A DNA stretch of 64,000 nt from Thermococcus sp. Bubb.Bath (GTDB lineage: Archaea; Methanobacteriota_B; Thermococci; Thermococcales; Thermococcaceae), in contig NZ_SNUR01000001.1 in NCBI RefSeq assembly GCF_012027595.1, forward strand, positions 682,001 to 746,000, given 5' to 3'. Of the stretch, positions 1 through 7,294 are shown in pieces. Both the position numbers and the translations under genes were made by a program. Each line of letters opens with the position of its first letter. Position 1 is the stretch's first letter. Under the pieces are notes generated by a model. That model was not told where the DNA came from. It worked only from the letters and a program-made list of their open reading frames with translations, and searched no databases.

Positions 1-2
1 AG

Positions 3-311
3 CTCAGAAAAGCCTTCTGCCCGGCCAAGGAGGTCAACTACAACCCCGTCCTCGACTGGGCCGAGCACATAATCTTCAGGGAAGAACCCACGGAGTTCAC
101 CATCCACCGCCCGGCCAAGTTCGGCGGGGACATAACCTACACCACCTTCGAGGAACTCAAGAGGGACTTTGCAGAGGGCAAGCTTCACCCGCTCGACCTC
201 AAAAACGGCGTCGCTGATTACCTCATCGAACTCCTCAAGCCAGTCAGGGACTACTTCGAGAGGCACCCCGAGCCGCTCGAGCTCATGAACCAGGCGAAGA
301 TAACCCGCTGA
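3..311 (+). CDS. tyrS: Tyrosyl-tRNA synthetase, C-terminal part (partial)
   Basis: This is an open frame entering from the left edge and ending in TGA. The visible 102 residues match the C-terminal half of archaeal/eukaryotic-type TyrRS. They carry an RKAFCPAKEV stretch (the KMSKS-side region with I/LRKAFCP), then NPVLDWAEHIIF, a RPAKFGG segment and an ELKRDFAEGKLHPLDLK helix. Archaeal TyrRS ends after this helical anticodon-binding region, so the gene ends normally. The enzyme charges tRNA-Tyr in the cytoplasm. The start and the HIGH motif lie outside the window. A T-rich tract follows the stop codon. Confidence 0.85.
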   Translation, partial: LRKAFCPAKEVNYNPVLDWAEHIIFREEPTEFTIHRPAKFGGDITYTTFEELKRDFAEGKLHPLDLKNGVADYLIELLKPVRDYFERHPEPLELMNQAKITR

Positions 312-334
312 TTTTTTCGTTCTTTTTGCTTTTA
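311..334 (+). terminator. T-tract terminator after tyrS
   Basis: Runs of six and five T with further T-rich sequence follow directly on the tyrS stop. This is the form of intrinsic terminator used by Thermococcales RNA polymerase, which needs no hairpin. It lies before the separately promoted regulator gene. Confidence 0.5.
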
Positions 335-361
335 CTCCCAACCGCTATCTCGGTGAATAAA

Positions 362-823
362 ATGCCAGGAATCGACGAGAAGGACATTGAAATGCTCAAA
401 ATCCTCCGGAGAGAGGGCCGGATTACCCTAACTGAGCTGGGGAAAAGGGTGAACCTCTCCCCAGCTAGCGTCAAGAACAGGCTTGAGAAGCTCGAAAAGT
501 TAGGGGCGGTAAAAGGGTATTCTGCAGTCGTCGACCCTGCGTTCCTCGGAAACTACGTTAAAATTCTGTTCCTGATAAAGCTCAGAGTGGAGGGAAGGGA
601 TATAGACAGAATCCTCCAATCGATAGCAAGCTCCAGTGAAGTGCAGTCATTATACAGAACCAGCGGCAGAACCCAGGCGGTAATAATAGCAGAATTCAAG
701 GACATGGACAGTATGAAGGAGTTTGCTTCGCGGCTGAAACGTTCCCTCGGAACGACCCTGGAGTACATAGAGTGGAGCGTCGTTTATGAAGCCCCAAAGG
801 AGTGCTGGGTGGAGCGTGGCTGA
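362..823 (+). CDS. Lrp/AsnC-family transcriptional regulator
   Basis: The product has 153 residues. The N-terminal helix-turn-helix runs from MPGIDEKDIEMLKILRREG through LTELGKRVNLSPASVKNRLEKLEKLG (about residues 4-45). An Lrp ligand-binding/RAM domain follows (about 60-145), with the typical VKILFLIKLRV and RTSGRTQAVIIAEF strands. I chose the ATG at 362 because GGTGA at 352-356 is well placed; a TTG at 326 lies in the same frame but inside the T-tract. Lrp proteins form dimers or octamers that bind near promoters and respond to amino acids. The gene sits 1 nt before the next one, so the two are probably co-transcribed. Its target is unknown. Confidence 0.85.
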   Translation: MPGIDEKDIEMLKILRREGRITLTELGKRVNLSPASVKNRLEKLEKLGAVKGYSAVVDPAFLGNYVKILFLIKLRVEGRDIDRILQSIASSSEVQSLYRTSGRTQAVIIAEFKDMDSMKEFASRLKRSLGTTLEYIEWSVVYEAPKECWVERG

Positions 824-824
824 C

Positions 825-2147
825 ATGGACATAACGCTCGTGATATTCGACCTCGATGGAACACTTGTGGGGGCCCCAAGGCCATTCTCCGAAATAAAGG
901 AGGAGTTGAGGCAGAAACTCCTTGAGAAAGGCTTAAAAGAGAGTGTCATCGGCGACCTGACCCCAATGTACGAGAGCCTGATAAAGATATCCAAAGCCAC
1001 TGGAATTCCCTTCGAAGAACTCCACTCGATTCAGGTTGAACTCGAGAAGGAAAGGATGGAGGCGAGCTTCCTCTTTGATGGAGTTAGGGAATCCCTCCAG
1101 TTCCTCAGAGAGCGGGGCATAAAAGCCGCAGTGGTGACGAGGAGCTCAAGGGATGCGGCACTCCTTGCCCTTGAAAAGAATGGCATTATGGACTATTTTG
1201 ATTCCATCGTTGCCAGGGAAGACGTTCCTCCTGAGGACCTCAAACCCGAGCCAGGCCAGATAATGAGGGTTCTCCAGGATCTTGGAATCCCGCCTGAAAA
1301 GGCGCTTGTGGTTGGTGACCATGGCTACGACATCATAGCGGCTGGGAAGGCAGGGGTACTAAGCGTTATGATCACCTCCCACGAATCCGGCAGGATGAGC
1401 TTCTCGGTTGATGCGACCCCAAACTTTGAGATTCCAACCATGAAGGAATTCGTTCCACTTTTAGAACGCCTCCTATCGAGTTACGTTGTCGTTCCCGCGT
1501 ACAACGAGGAGAAAACCATTTCATCCGTCCTCAAGGATCTGCTTTGCTATTTTAAGCCCGAGGAGATTGTGGTCGTCAACGACGGCTCGCGTGACAGAAC
1601 GAAGGAGATAGCCCGTTCCTACGGTGTCCACGTTCTCACCCACCTCGTAAATCGGGGCCTCGGTGGAGCCCTTGGAACGGGGCTGAGCTATGCGATCAGA
1701 AGGGGGGCTAAGCTCGTTATAACCTTCGACGCCGATGGACAGCACTTGATAAGCGATGCGCTAAGGGTTATGAAGCCCGTGGCGGAGGGGAAGGCCGACT
1801 TCGCCGTTGGCTCCAGGCTGAAGGGGGACACGAGCCAGATGCCCTTCGTCAAGAAGTTCGGCAACTTCGTGCTCGACACCATCACTGCGATCTTTGCACA
1901 CAAATACGTCAGCGACAGCCAAAGCGGGCTGAGGTGTTTCAGCGGCGAATGTGCATCCAAGATAAGGATTACGTGCGACAGGTACGCGGTCTCAAGCGAG
2001 ATAATAATAGAAGCGGTTAAGAACAAGTGCCGAGTTGTTGAAGTGCCCATAAAGGCCGTTTACACGGAGTACTCAATGAAGAAAGGAACGAACGTTATGG
2101 AGGGCATAAAAATAGCCCTGAACCTACTGTTTGACAAGTTGAGGTGA
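825..2147 (+). CDS. HAD phosphatase - GT2 dolichol-phosphate sugar transferase fusion
   Basis: The product has 440 residues in two domains. Residues 1-210 are a HAD hydrolase: motif I FDLDGT with nucleophile D9 and D11, VVTRSSRD as motif II, and a VVGDHGYD acidic motif near 163-169. Residues 219-440 are a GT2 glycosyltransferase close to dolichol-phosphate-mannose/glucose synthases: VVVPAYNEEKT, VVNDGSRD, a DAD metal site at 302-304, GSRLKGD and DSQSGLRCF. The GT2 part probably moves a sugar from a nucleotide sugar to polyprenyl phosphate at the membrane. The HAD part may act on a phosphorylated precursor or product (inference). The ATG at 825 follows GGGTGGAG and abuts the regulator stop. 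The DUF2304 gene just downstream fits lipid-linked sugar work. Confidence 0.85.
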   Translation: MDITLVIFDLDGTLVGAPRPFSEIKEELRQKLLEKGLKESVIGDLTPMYESLIKISKATGIPFEELHSIQVELEKERMEASFLFDGVRESLQFLRERGIKAAVVTRSSRDAALLALEKNGIMDYFDSIVAREDVPPEDLKPEPGQIMRVLQDLGIPPEKALVVGDHGYDIIAAGKAGVLSVMITSHESGRMSFSVDATPNFEIPTMKEFVPLLERLLSSYVVVPAYNEEKTISSVLKDLLCYFKPEEIVVVNDGSRDRTKEIARSYGVHVLTHLVNRGLGGALGTGLSYAIRRGAKLVITFDADGQHLISDALRVMKPVAEGKADFAVGSRLKGDTSQMPFVKKFGNFVLDTITAIFAHKYVSDSQSGLRCFSGECASKIRITCDRYAVSSEIIIEAVKNKCRVVEVPIKAVYTEYSMKKGTNVMEGIKIALNLLFDKLR

Positions 2148-2152
2148 TGGGA

Positions 2153-2524
2153 ATGTACGTGGCCCAGTATGTTGCGATAGTTACGATGCTCTACCTGCTC
2201 TGGAGGGTTTTCCAAGACTACAAAAGGGGTAAGATAGAGTGGTCAGGAGTAATCTCATGGGGCCTGATATTCAGCGTGTTCATAGTGATAGCGCTGTTCC
2301 CGATCAGGATATCAATGGAGATAAAGAAGGTACTCGGCCTCGGCAGGGGGCTGGATGCACTCTTCGTCCTCTCCATAGGCTTGATATTCCTCCTGCTTTT
2401 CCAGCTCTACATCAAAATCGACAGGACAGAGAGGGAGATAACCGAACTCACGAGAAAAGTGGCCATCGAACTTGAGGAAATCAACGAGAAGCTCAAAAAG
2501 TTGGAAGAAGCAGAAAAACGCTGA
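2153..2524 (+). CDS. DUF2304 family membrane protein
   Basis: The product has 123 residues. Three hydrophobic segments (about residues 1-15, 30-50 and 65-85) are followed by a charged coiled coil ending in lysine- and glutamate-rich sequence. This is the usual architecture of DUF2304, small proteins that are often encoded beside GT2 polyprenyl-phosphate glycosyltransferases, as here. The likely role is membrane anchoring or partnering of the upstream GT2 enzyme (inference from context). The reading frame also offers GTG at 2144 and ATG at 2147. I prefer the ATG at 2153 because the GGTGA at 2143-2147 then has normal spacing. Confidence 0.75.
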   Translation: MYVAQYVAIVTMLYLLWRVFQDYKRGKIEWSGVISWGLIFSVFIVIALFPIRISMEIKKVLGLGRGLDALFVLSIGLIFLLLFQLYIKIDRTEREITELTRKVAIELEEINEKLKKLEEAEKR

Positions 2525-2546
2525 CTCTAAGAATCGATCCTTAGGA

Positions 2547-3080
2547 TCAAAAGTTTCCTCCAAAGAGCTCCTCCAGGAACAGCCTCACCCTCTCTTTTTT
2601 CAGCTTGAACTGCCGGATTTTTACTATCCCTTTCTCTTGGGCCTCTTTTAAGAGTATTTCGGTGGCCTCGTTGGGATACATCTCCTCGTAGACTACCTCC
2701 TTTATGCCCGCGTTGAGGACGAGCTTAAAGCAGACGTCGCATGGAAAGTGGGTGACGTAGAGGGTAGCGCCTTCGAGGCTTATACCTTTCCGAGCGGCCA
2801 TCGCTATGACGTTCTGCTCGGCATGAACAGCCCTATGACAGTGGCCGTCGACTATGAGACAGCCGACGTCGATACAGTGATCCATTCCCCTCGGCGCGCC
2901 GTTGTAACCGGTGGCGAGGATATAGCCGTCTTTAACCGCCACAGCACCCACACGAAGGCGTGGGCAGGTCGCTCGAAGGGAAATGAGTTTCGCTATGAGC
3001 ATGAAGTACTCATCCTTTGTGGGCCGAAGCTTCCTGATTCGCTCTGCCTTTGCTTCATCAAGAACTACCTCAACGGTCAT
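2547..3080 (-). CDS. Deoxycytidylate (dCMP) deaminase family protein
   Basis: The product has 177 residues with a CMP/dCMP deaminase fold. The zinc site is visible as HAEQN (His ligand and catalytic Glu) and PCDVCFK (two Cys ligands). The substrate-side segment GYNGAPRGMDHC and the extra Cys/His residues between (CLIVDGHCH) are typical of ComEB/dCMP deaminases, which carry a second zinc. It would convert dCMP to dUMP for thymidylate synthesis in the cytoplasm. The gene is transcribed away from the left-hand genes and its start lies 4 nt from the stop of the M48 protease gene, so the three minus-strand genes up to 4267 look like one operon. Confidence 0.85.
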   Translation of the reverse strand: MTVEVVLDEAKAERIRKLRPTKDEYFMLIAKLISLRATCPRLRVGAVAVKDGYILATGYNGAPRGMDHCIDVGCLIVDGHCHRAVHAEQNVIAMAARKGISLEGATLYVTHFPCDVCFKLVLNAGIKEVVYEEMYPNEATEILLKEAQEKGIVKIRQFKLKKERVRLFLEELFGGNF

Positions 3081-3084
3081 TCAA

Positions 3085-3888
3085 TCATCTCCTACTGGAG
3101 TGAACCATGTCCTCCACGCTAGTAACTATGCGGAAGATTCTCTCCTCATAAGAGGGATGTGTGGGGAAAAGAAGGACGTTTTGGTGCCATATCTGCTTTG
3201 AGTTCTTCTTCTCTGGCCTCTCGATGGAGGGCTCTATCCCGGGCAGGGTCTCATTTTTAACGCCCTCCCTAAGGTCCTCGTAATATTTAAGCTCCTCCAG
3301 GGCGCGCTTCAGACTCAGCGGAACGTTGAGTATGCGAACCGCGAGATCATCAGCCTTAAACTCCCTGTTTTTCAGAAAGCGCGAGCGCTCGAACTCGTAG
3401 TAGACGTAGAACATAAACGCCAGAATGGACACCCAGAAACTCCTGCTTAAAATGGTCAGCAGAATGAACATCACGAAGGAGAATACCCTGAGGTACGTGA
3501 CGATAGGGAAGAAGATTGTGTCCTTGTTCTTTATGTGTCCCAGCTCATGGGCAGCAACTGCGAGTATCTCCTCCTCATCGAGTATCTCAAACAATCCGAG
3601 TGAGAGGACAATATTTCTCCCAAAGGAGTATGCATTGGGGATGTAATCGTCTAGGATGTAGACGCGGAACTTCTCAATACCCGCCCTCTCTGCAAGGGCG
3701 CGCACGCCCTCCAAGATCTCCCCGGAGGAGGTTTCTTCAAGGGGGATGTACCTCCTGTCGGGTCTAGGGAGACCCAGTAACCCGATGAAAAGAACCGCTC
3801 CCATCGTGACGAGGCCAAGCTCCAGTCCCCACTGGCCGGCAACAGCGTACGCAAGACCAAACAGCAGGGCAATGGGAAGCAGCAACAT
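3085..3888 (-). CDS. M48-family membrane zinc metalloprotease (HtpX-like)
   Basis: The product has 267 residues. It has hydrophobic segments at the N terminus (about 1-40) and around residues 130-165, and the zinc motif HELGH in AAHELGHIKNKD, with a downstream Glu-rich helix (FKADDLAVR) supplying the third ligand. The protein is shorter than bacterial HtpX but has the same order of features. M48 enzymes cleave membrane or misfolded proteins. The gene lies directly behind a BlaI-like repressor (10 nt between the genes). In bacteria BlaI is switched by the related membrane metalloprotease BlaR1, so this pair may be a sensor-protease/repressor module (inference). No penicillin-sensor domain is present. 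Confidence 0.8.
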   Translation of the reverse strand: MLLLPIALLFGLAYAVAGQWGLELGLVTMGAVLFIGLLGLPRPDRRYIPLEETSSGEILEGVRALAERAGIEKFRVYILDDYIPNAYSFGRNIVLSLGLFEILDEEEILAVAAHELGHIKNKDTIFFPIVTYLRVFSFVMFILLTILSRSFWVSILAFMFYVYYEFERSRFLKNREFKADDLAVRILNVPLSLKRALEELKYYEDLREGVKNETLPGIEPSIERPEKKNSKQIWHQNVLLFPTHPSYEERIFRIVTSVEDMVHSSRR

Positions 3889-3898
3889 CCATCTCGCC

Positions 3899-4267
3899 TC
3901 AATCCTTCTTTATCTGGGAGAGATAGGCGTAGGTGGCTTCCCTGAAGTTGCTCATGAGCGCGGTCAGTATGCGCCGGACTACTCTCTCCTCGAACTCCTG
4001 CTTCGTGGTCGTCACGTGGTAAACGTACCTCATGCCACCCCTGCCGTGATCCATGCTCCTGCTAAGGAGACCCCTCTCACACAGGCGGTTCATGAGTATG
4101 CTAACCGTGGAGCGGCGCATGTCCGGGTGTTCGGTCTTCATGTGCTCATAGACTTCTCCAGCGGTCGCCTCTTTGACCTTCCACATGTATTCCATTATCT
4201 CCGCCTCAAGCGGGGGAAGGACCGCCTTTATTCCCTCCTCCGTGAGCTTGAACTCGTTTGGCTCCAT
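3899..4267 (-). CDS. BlaI/MecI/CopY-type winged-helix repressor
   Basis: The product has 122 residues. The winged helix covers roughly residues 15-90: LPPLEAEIMEYMWKVKEATAGEVYEHM, then RRSTVSILMNRLCERGLL as the recognition helix, then the wing YVYHVTTTKQEF. This is the BlaI/MecI pattern. The C-terminal third would dimerise. The ATG at 4267 follows GGAGGG, with a TATA-like GCTTTTTATG about 35 nt upstream. The gene heads the operon with the M48 protease and dCMP deaminase. Bacterial relatives are inactivated by a partner metalloprotease or by metal. The ligand here is unknown. Confidence 0.8.
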   Translation of the reverse strand: MEPNEFKLTEEGIKAVLPPLEAEIMEYMWKVKEATAGEVYEHMKTEHPDMRRSTVSILMNRLCERGLLSRSMDHGRGGMRYVYHVTTTKQEFEERVVRRILTALMSNFREATYAYLSQIKKD

Positions 4268-4329
4268 GAAGGACCCTCCGTATTAATCTCAAATTCCAAA
4301 CATAAAAAGCTTTCCACTTGGGGTGAAGA

Positions 4330-4345
4330 GCAAAGCTTATAAAAG
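4330..4345 (+). promoter_or_regulatory. TATA box of tRNA-Lys
   Basis: The sequence AGCTTATAAAAG is a good archaeal TATA element about 30 nt before the mature 5' end of the tRNA, with purine-rich sequence before it as a BRE. Confidence 0.7.
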
Positions 4346-4372
4346 CCAACCCAATACCTCATCGGGGGTTGT

Positions 4373-4450
4373 GGGCCGGTAGCTCAGCCTGGTTAGAGCG
4401 CGGGGCTTTTAACCCCGTGGCCGCGGGTTCGAATCCCGCCCGGCCCGCCA
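4373..4450 (+). tRNA. tRNA-Lys (anticodon TTT)
   Basis: The gene has 78 nt including an encoded CCA. The acceptor stem GGGCCGG (4373-4379) pairs perfectly with CCGGCCC (4440-4446), with G as discriminator. The anticodon stem encloses the loop CTTTTAA with anticodon TTT. The T arm is GCGGG TTCGAAT CCCGC. I see no intron. It reads AAA/AAG lysine codons. Confidence 0.95.
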
Positions 4451-4455
4451 GAAAA

Positions 4456-4480
4456 CAAACTTTTGCCAAGCAAAAGTTTG
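4456..4480. repeat. Perfect hairpin just after tRNA-Lys
   Basis: A ten-base inverted repeat, CAAACTTTTG and CAAAAGTTTG, surrounds a 5-nt loop and starts 6 nt after the tRNA CCA. No T-run follows immediately, so it is not a classical terminator. It may belong to the decayed repeat region that continues to about 5064. Confidence 0.7.
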
Positions 4481-4580
4481 ATCAAAGTTCGTGGTTCTTC
4501 TTAAAATTGCCCTTCTACAATGATTTTCGTGATACACAGGCTAAAAAGGCATGAATTCCAAAATTCAGCCTACTAAAAAA

Positions 4581-5064
4581 GAGTTTCTCTCACTTTGACG
4601 CCCTACGGGCGTCTATTACAAAGCAAACTCATAGAAAACAAGCCCACTAAAACTGGAATTCAAAATGAGAGAAGAAGCTTCTAAAGAAAATCTCCTAAAA
4701 ACAGCACTTTTGACAAGAACCACAAGCTTTGATGAAACTTTGCTTGCAAAGTTTCAGCGCCGCTTTCACTATCGTTCAAGCGTCCTTAACGGATGACGGA
4801 ATGTTTTTGACTGGTTCAACTGGATTGTTTGAAAAGTGAATGTCCGCGAATACTCGCCTTATTCTAGTGGGATTCTCACATTTAATCGACAATTTTCAAA
4901 GGGTTTACTCAGAGTACAACGCCCTTCGGGCGTTAAGAGAAAAACAAACCCGTGGTATCCTGCTAATTCTGGAATTCCATGTATTATCTAGCAAATCGCT
5001 GACGACATTCAAGATTTCCCAAAAGCTTCAGCGTTATTTTCACTGGCGTTTAAGCATTTTTAAC
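4581..5064. repeat. Two diverged copies of a non-coding repeat unit
   Basis: The 4451-5158 stretch has no convincing gene. It holds a unit present twice, at about 4581-4790 and 4901-5064. Each copy has a 7-bp hairpin around CGCCC/GGGCG (4597-4613 and 4918-4934), then a TGGAATTC motif, then a 38-base block beginning TTCAGCG and ending TTAAC (4753-4790 and 5027-5064; 28 of 38 identical by eye). Most differences in that block are C/T or G/A transitions. A further perfect hairpin, GAAACTTTGC/GCAAAGTTTC, lies at 4734-4755. This looks like a decaying repeat family or remnant of an element next to a tRNA gene. Confidence 0.6.
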
Positions 5065-5158
5065 AGAAGAGGATAAATACAATAAAAAACCAATCCTGGC
5101 TAATTTTAAAAGACAAGATTTCTTGGGGAGAAATAGAAATATACGAAAGAAAAGATCA

Positions 5159-5983
5159 CTAGAGGTCGCGGAGCTTCCGGACTTTCCCGGCCTTGATGTC
5201 CACGTAGCCCTCCTTCTCTAGGAAGCGGAGGAGTTCGTCCATCGACTCCTTAGTTGCATGGACGACAAGGCTTCCCTTCTCTGTTGGTATTTCAAGAGGC
5301 ATGGCGCGGAGGAACGACTTCTCAAGACCTTCAAGGTCTACTTTCCCTGCCCCAAGCGCGTTTAGGACTTCGCTGGCCAGGATGGCCCGCCCAATCAGGG
5401 CGAAGTAGACCTTCAAAACGTAGTCCTCTGGGAAATACTTGCCCGCTATCGAGCCCAGAGAGTTAATGCGCCCTATGTCGAGCTCCAGTATCTCAAACTC
5501 ATACTCGACCACGAGGTCCGTGAAGACGAACTGCTTAACGGTCTCCGGCAGCTTTTCGGGATCCGTGACAAGCTCAAAGGGGAACTTAAACTGGAAGCGC
5601 ACACCGGCAACGTCCGCCCCCTCGCGGAGCTTCAGATGTTCGCCCTCGGATTCTATTACGCCACCGCGGAAGAGCTGGTCAACGATGTCCGCCACCCACG
5701 GGGCCTCGTTGAGGAGCTCTCCAAAGTCTGCTCCTTCCTTCAGGTGCTCAAGGATGTGATAGAGGCTCTCCTTAAACGAGTTGTATCCCTCCATAAGGGC
5801 GGCAGAATCAACTCCATCAAGCGCCTTCAAGATAGTACCTATCTCGTCCAGCGTCCCTTCAACAAAATAGCCCACGAAGGCCTCGTACGATGGCCTGCTT
5901 TTCATCTCAAACTTAATCCCCGCACCCTTGAGCTCACGGGTAAGGGCTTCCTTAACCGCGATATTCTTCGTTGTCAACCTCAT
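5159..5983 (-). CDS. Uncharacterised protein, 274 residues
   Basis: I do not recognise this protein. It is soluble by appearance, with no signal or membrane segment. The N-terminal part has an alpha/beta pattern (FEMKSRPSYEAFVGYFVEG), the middle holds a VEYEFEILELDIGRINSLG segment, and the C-terminal LLRFLEKEGYVDIKAGKVRKL looks like a small winged-helix-like end. Codon use matches the neighbours, so it is a resident gene. It diverges from the Sm-like gene at 6044 and the two share a 60-nt promoter region with a near-palindromic CCTTATAGG usable as TATA on both strands. Confidence 0.6.
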   Translation of the reverse strand: MRLTTKNIAVKEALTRELKGAGIKFEMKSRPSYEAFVGYFVEGTLDEIGTILKALDGVDSAALMEGYNSFKESLYHILEHLKEGADFGELLNEAPWVADIVDQLFRGGVIESEGEHLKLREGADVAGVRFQFKFPFELVTDPEKLPETVKQFVFTDLVVEYEFEILELDIGRINSLGSIAGKYFPEDYVLKVYFALIGRAILASEVLNALGAGKVDLEGLEKSFLRAMPLEIPTEKGSLVVHATKESMDELLRFLEKEGYVDIKAGKVRKLRDL

Positions 5984-6043
5984 TCATACCACCGGAGGAG
6001 AAACGCTAAAAAGCCTTATAGGGTTTTGGTTTTGGGTGGGAAG

Positions 6044-6259
6044 ATGAGTGAGAAGCAGTATCTCCTCGACAAAACGCTGGAGAGATGGAAAGGGAAGAGA
6101 ATAGCCGTCGGCATAGGCAGCGACGCGAGTTTCTCAGGGATTCTTGGGGGCTTTGACGAAGAGATACTCCTCTTGAAGGAGGTCACCGACTACGCTGGAA
6201 ACAGGGCGCGGGAGCTCGTGGTGAAGATAGACGACATTAACTGGATAACCCTCCTGTGA
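6044..6259 (+). CDS. Small Sm-like protein
   Basis: The product has 71 residues and starts at ATG 6044, after GGGTGGG. The layout follows an Sm fold: an N-terminal helix (YLLDKTLERWKG), strand KRIAVGIGSD, then the Sm1-like FSGILGGFDEEILLLKEV, and a last pair of strands with ARELVVKIDDINWITLL in place of Sm2. It is distinct from the canonical SmAP at 55985. Sm proteins form rings that bind U-rich RNA; whether this one does is not shown. It ends 9 nt before mobB and is probably co-transcribed with it. The Sm assignment is by pattern only. Confidence 0.65.
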   Translation: MSEKQYLLDKTLERWKGKRIAVGIGSDASFSGILGGFDEEILLLKEVTDYAGNRARELVVKIDDINWITLL

Positions 6260-6268
6260 GGTGTTCCT

Positions 6269-7003
6269 ATGAGGGGAGTTGCATTCGTTGGATACAAGAA
6301 GAGCGGAAAAACCACGACCGTGGAAGCCGTCGCGAGAATCCTCAAGGAGCGCGGCTACCGCGTGGCGATAGCAAAGAGCATGCACTCCGATTTCGACAGG
6401 GAAGGAACGGATACATGGAAGTTCTCAAGAGTGGCTGACTCTGTTCTCGTCCGGGCAAACGACACGGATGCCCTTCTCTTCAAGGCGAAGGATATAAACG
6501 CCCTCTTTTCGATGGTTTCTGCGGATTTTCTGCTCATAGAAGGCTTCAAATCAGTCCAGCACGTGCCGAGGGTGGTCTGCGCCAGAAACCCGGGGGAGGT
6601 AAAGGAGCTCAACAACGGCCTGGCCATAGCGGTAAGCGGAGTTGTAGCTTCCACGGGGGTAACCGAGATTGAAAGTCTCCCCGTTATCGACGCAACCAAA
6701 GAACCCGAAAAGCTGACAGACATCGTAGAAAAGCGAGCTTTTATGCTCCCCAACATAGACTGTGGCCTCTGCGGCTTCAATTGTTCTCAAATGGCAAGGA
6801 TGATAGTCAGTGGAGAGAAAACGCTCAAGGACTGCGTTGTTCTCAGCCAAAAACCTAAAGTGACAGTGAAAATCGATGGCCAGGTTCTTCCAATGAAGGA
6901 CTGGGTGCAAGAGCTCGTTGAAAAAACGGTAAAAGGCATGTTATCCGCGATGAAGGGTTACCGCGGGGGAAGAAAAATCGAGATAGTCATTAGGGATGAA
7001 TAA
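6269..7003 (+). CDS. mobB: MobB-type molybdopterin guanine dinucleotide protein with C-terminal Fe-S motif
   Basis: The product has 244 residues. The P-loop GYKKSGKTT lies at the N terminus, followed by the MobB signature KSMHSDFDREGTDTWKFSRVAD. LLIEGFKSVQHVP is the MobB Walker-B-like segment. MobB binds GTP and helps make the molybdopterin guanine dinucleotide cofactor used by molybdenum or tungsten oxidoreductases. After about residue 160 there is an extra segment with cysteines in DCGLCGFNC and a later KDCVVL, the spacing of a 4Fe-4S cluster site. This is an extension not present in E. coli MobB (about 170 residues). The start has GAGGTG upstream. Confidence 0.8.
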   Translation: MRGVAFVGYKKSGKTTTVEAVARILKERGYRVAIAKSMHSDFDREGTDTWKFSRVADSVLVRANDTDALLFKAKDINALFSMVSADFLLIEGFKSVQHVPRVVCARNPGEVKELNNGLAIAVSGVVASTGVTEIESLPVIDATKEPEKLTDIVEKRAFMLPNIDCGLCGFNCSQMARMIVSGEKTLKDCVVLSQKPKVTVKIDGQVLPMKDWVQELVEKTVKGMLSAMKGYRGGRKIEIVIRDE

Positions 7004-7175
7004 GCCACTATTTAACACTTAAAGTAGTCAATCAAGTGCATCTCCCTGCAATCTTCTTTCCAAACGTAAATATCAGTGGAGAGATTAAAAGGTACACCCG
7101 AAGGGAGTACTGAAATATGTAATGGATTTTTCGAAAAGATTTCAGAGAAAAAAGGCGAATACGCACACATTTATT

Positions 7176-7217
7176 GTTTACAGGGCCGTAAAAGTTTACA
7201 ACCGTAAAGTATATAAC
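7176..7217 (+). promoter_or_regulatory. TRAP operon promoter with GTTTAC/GTAAA half-site cluster
   Basis: The 7004-7294 gap has no gene. It holds GTTTAC at 7176-7181, the palindrome GTAAAAGTTTAC at 7188-7199, and GTAAAG at 7204-7209 running into the TATA element AGTATATAAC (7208-7217). The spacing suggests a repressor or activator covering the BRE/TATA. The start site would be near 7240, giving a leader of about 55 nt before the TAXI gene. Confidence 0.55.
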
Positions 7218-7294
7218 GGAGCACAGAGATATAGATGTTCTGAGATGCACTTTGAAATATTTGAATGAACATAAATGATGAATGAGGTGAAAAA

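Noticed and set aside
4840-5076. A 78-codon open frame in the region behind tRNA-Lys.
   Set aside because: It runs through the second repeat copy and a hairpin, has no plausible start signal and no protein-like pattern.
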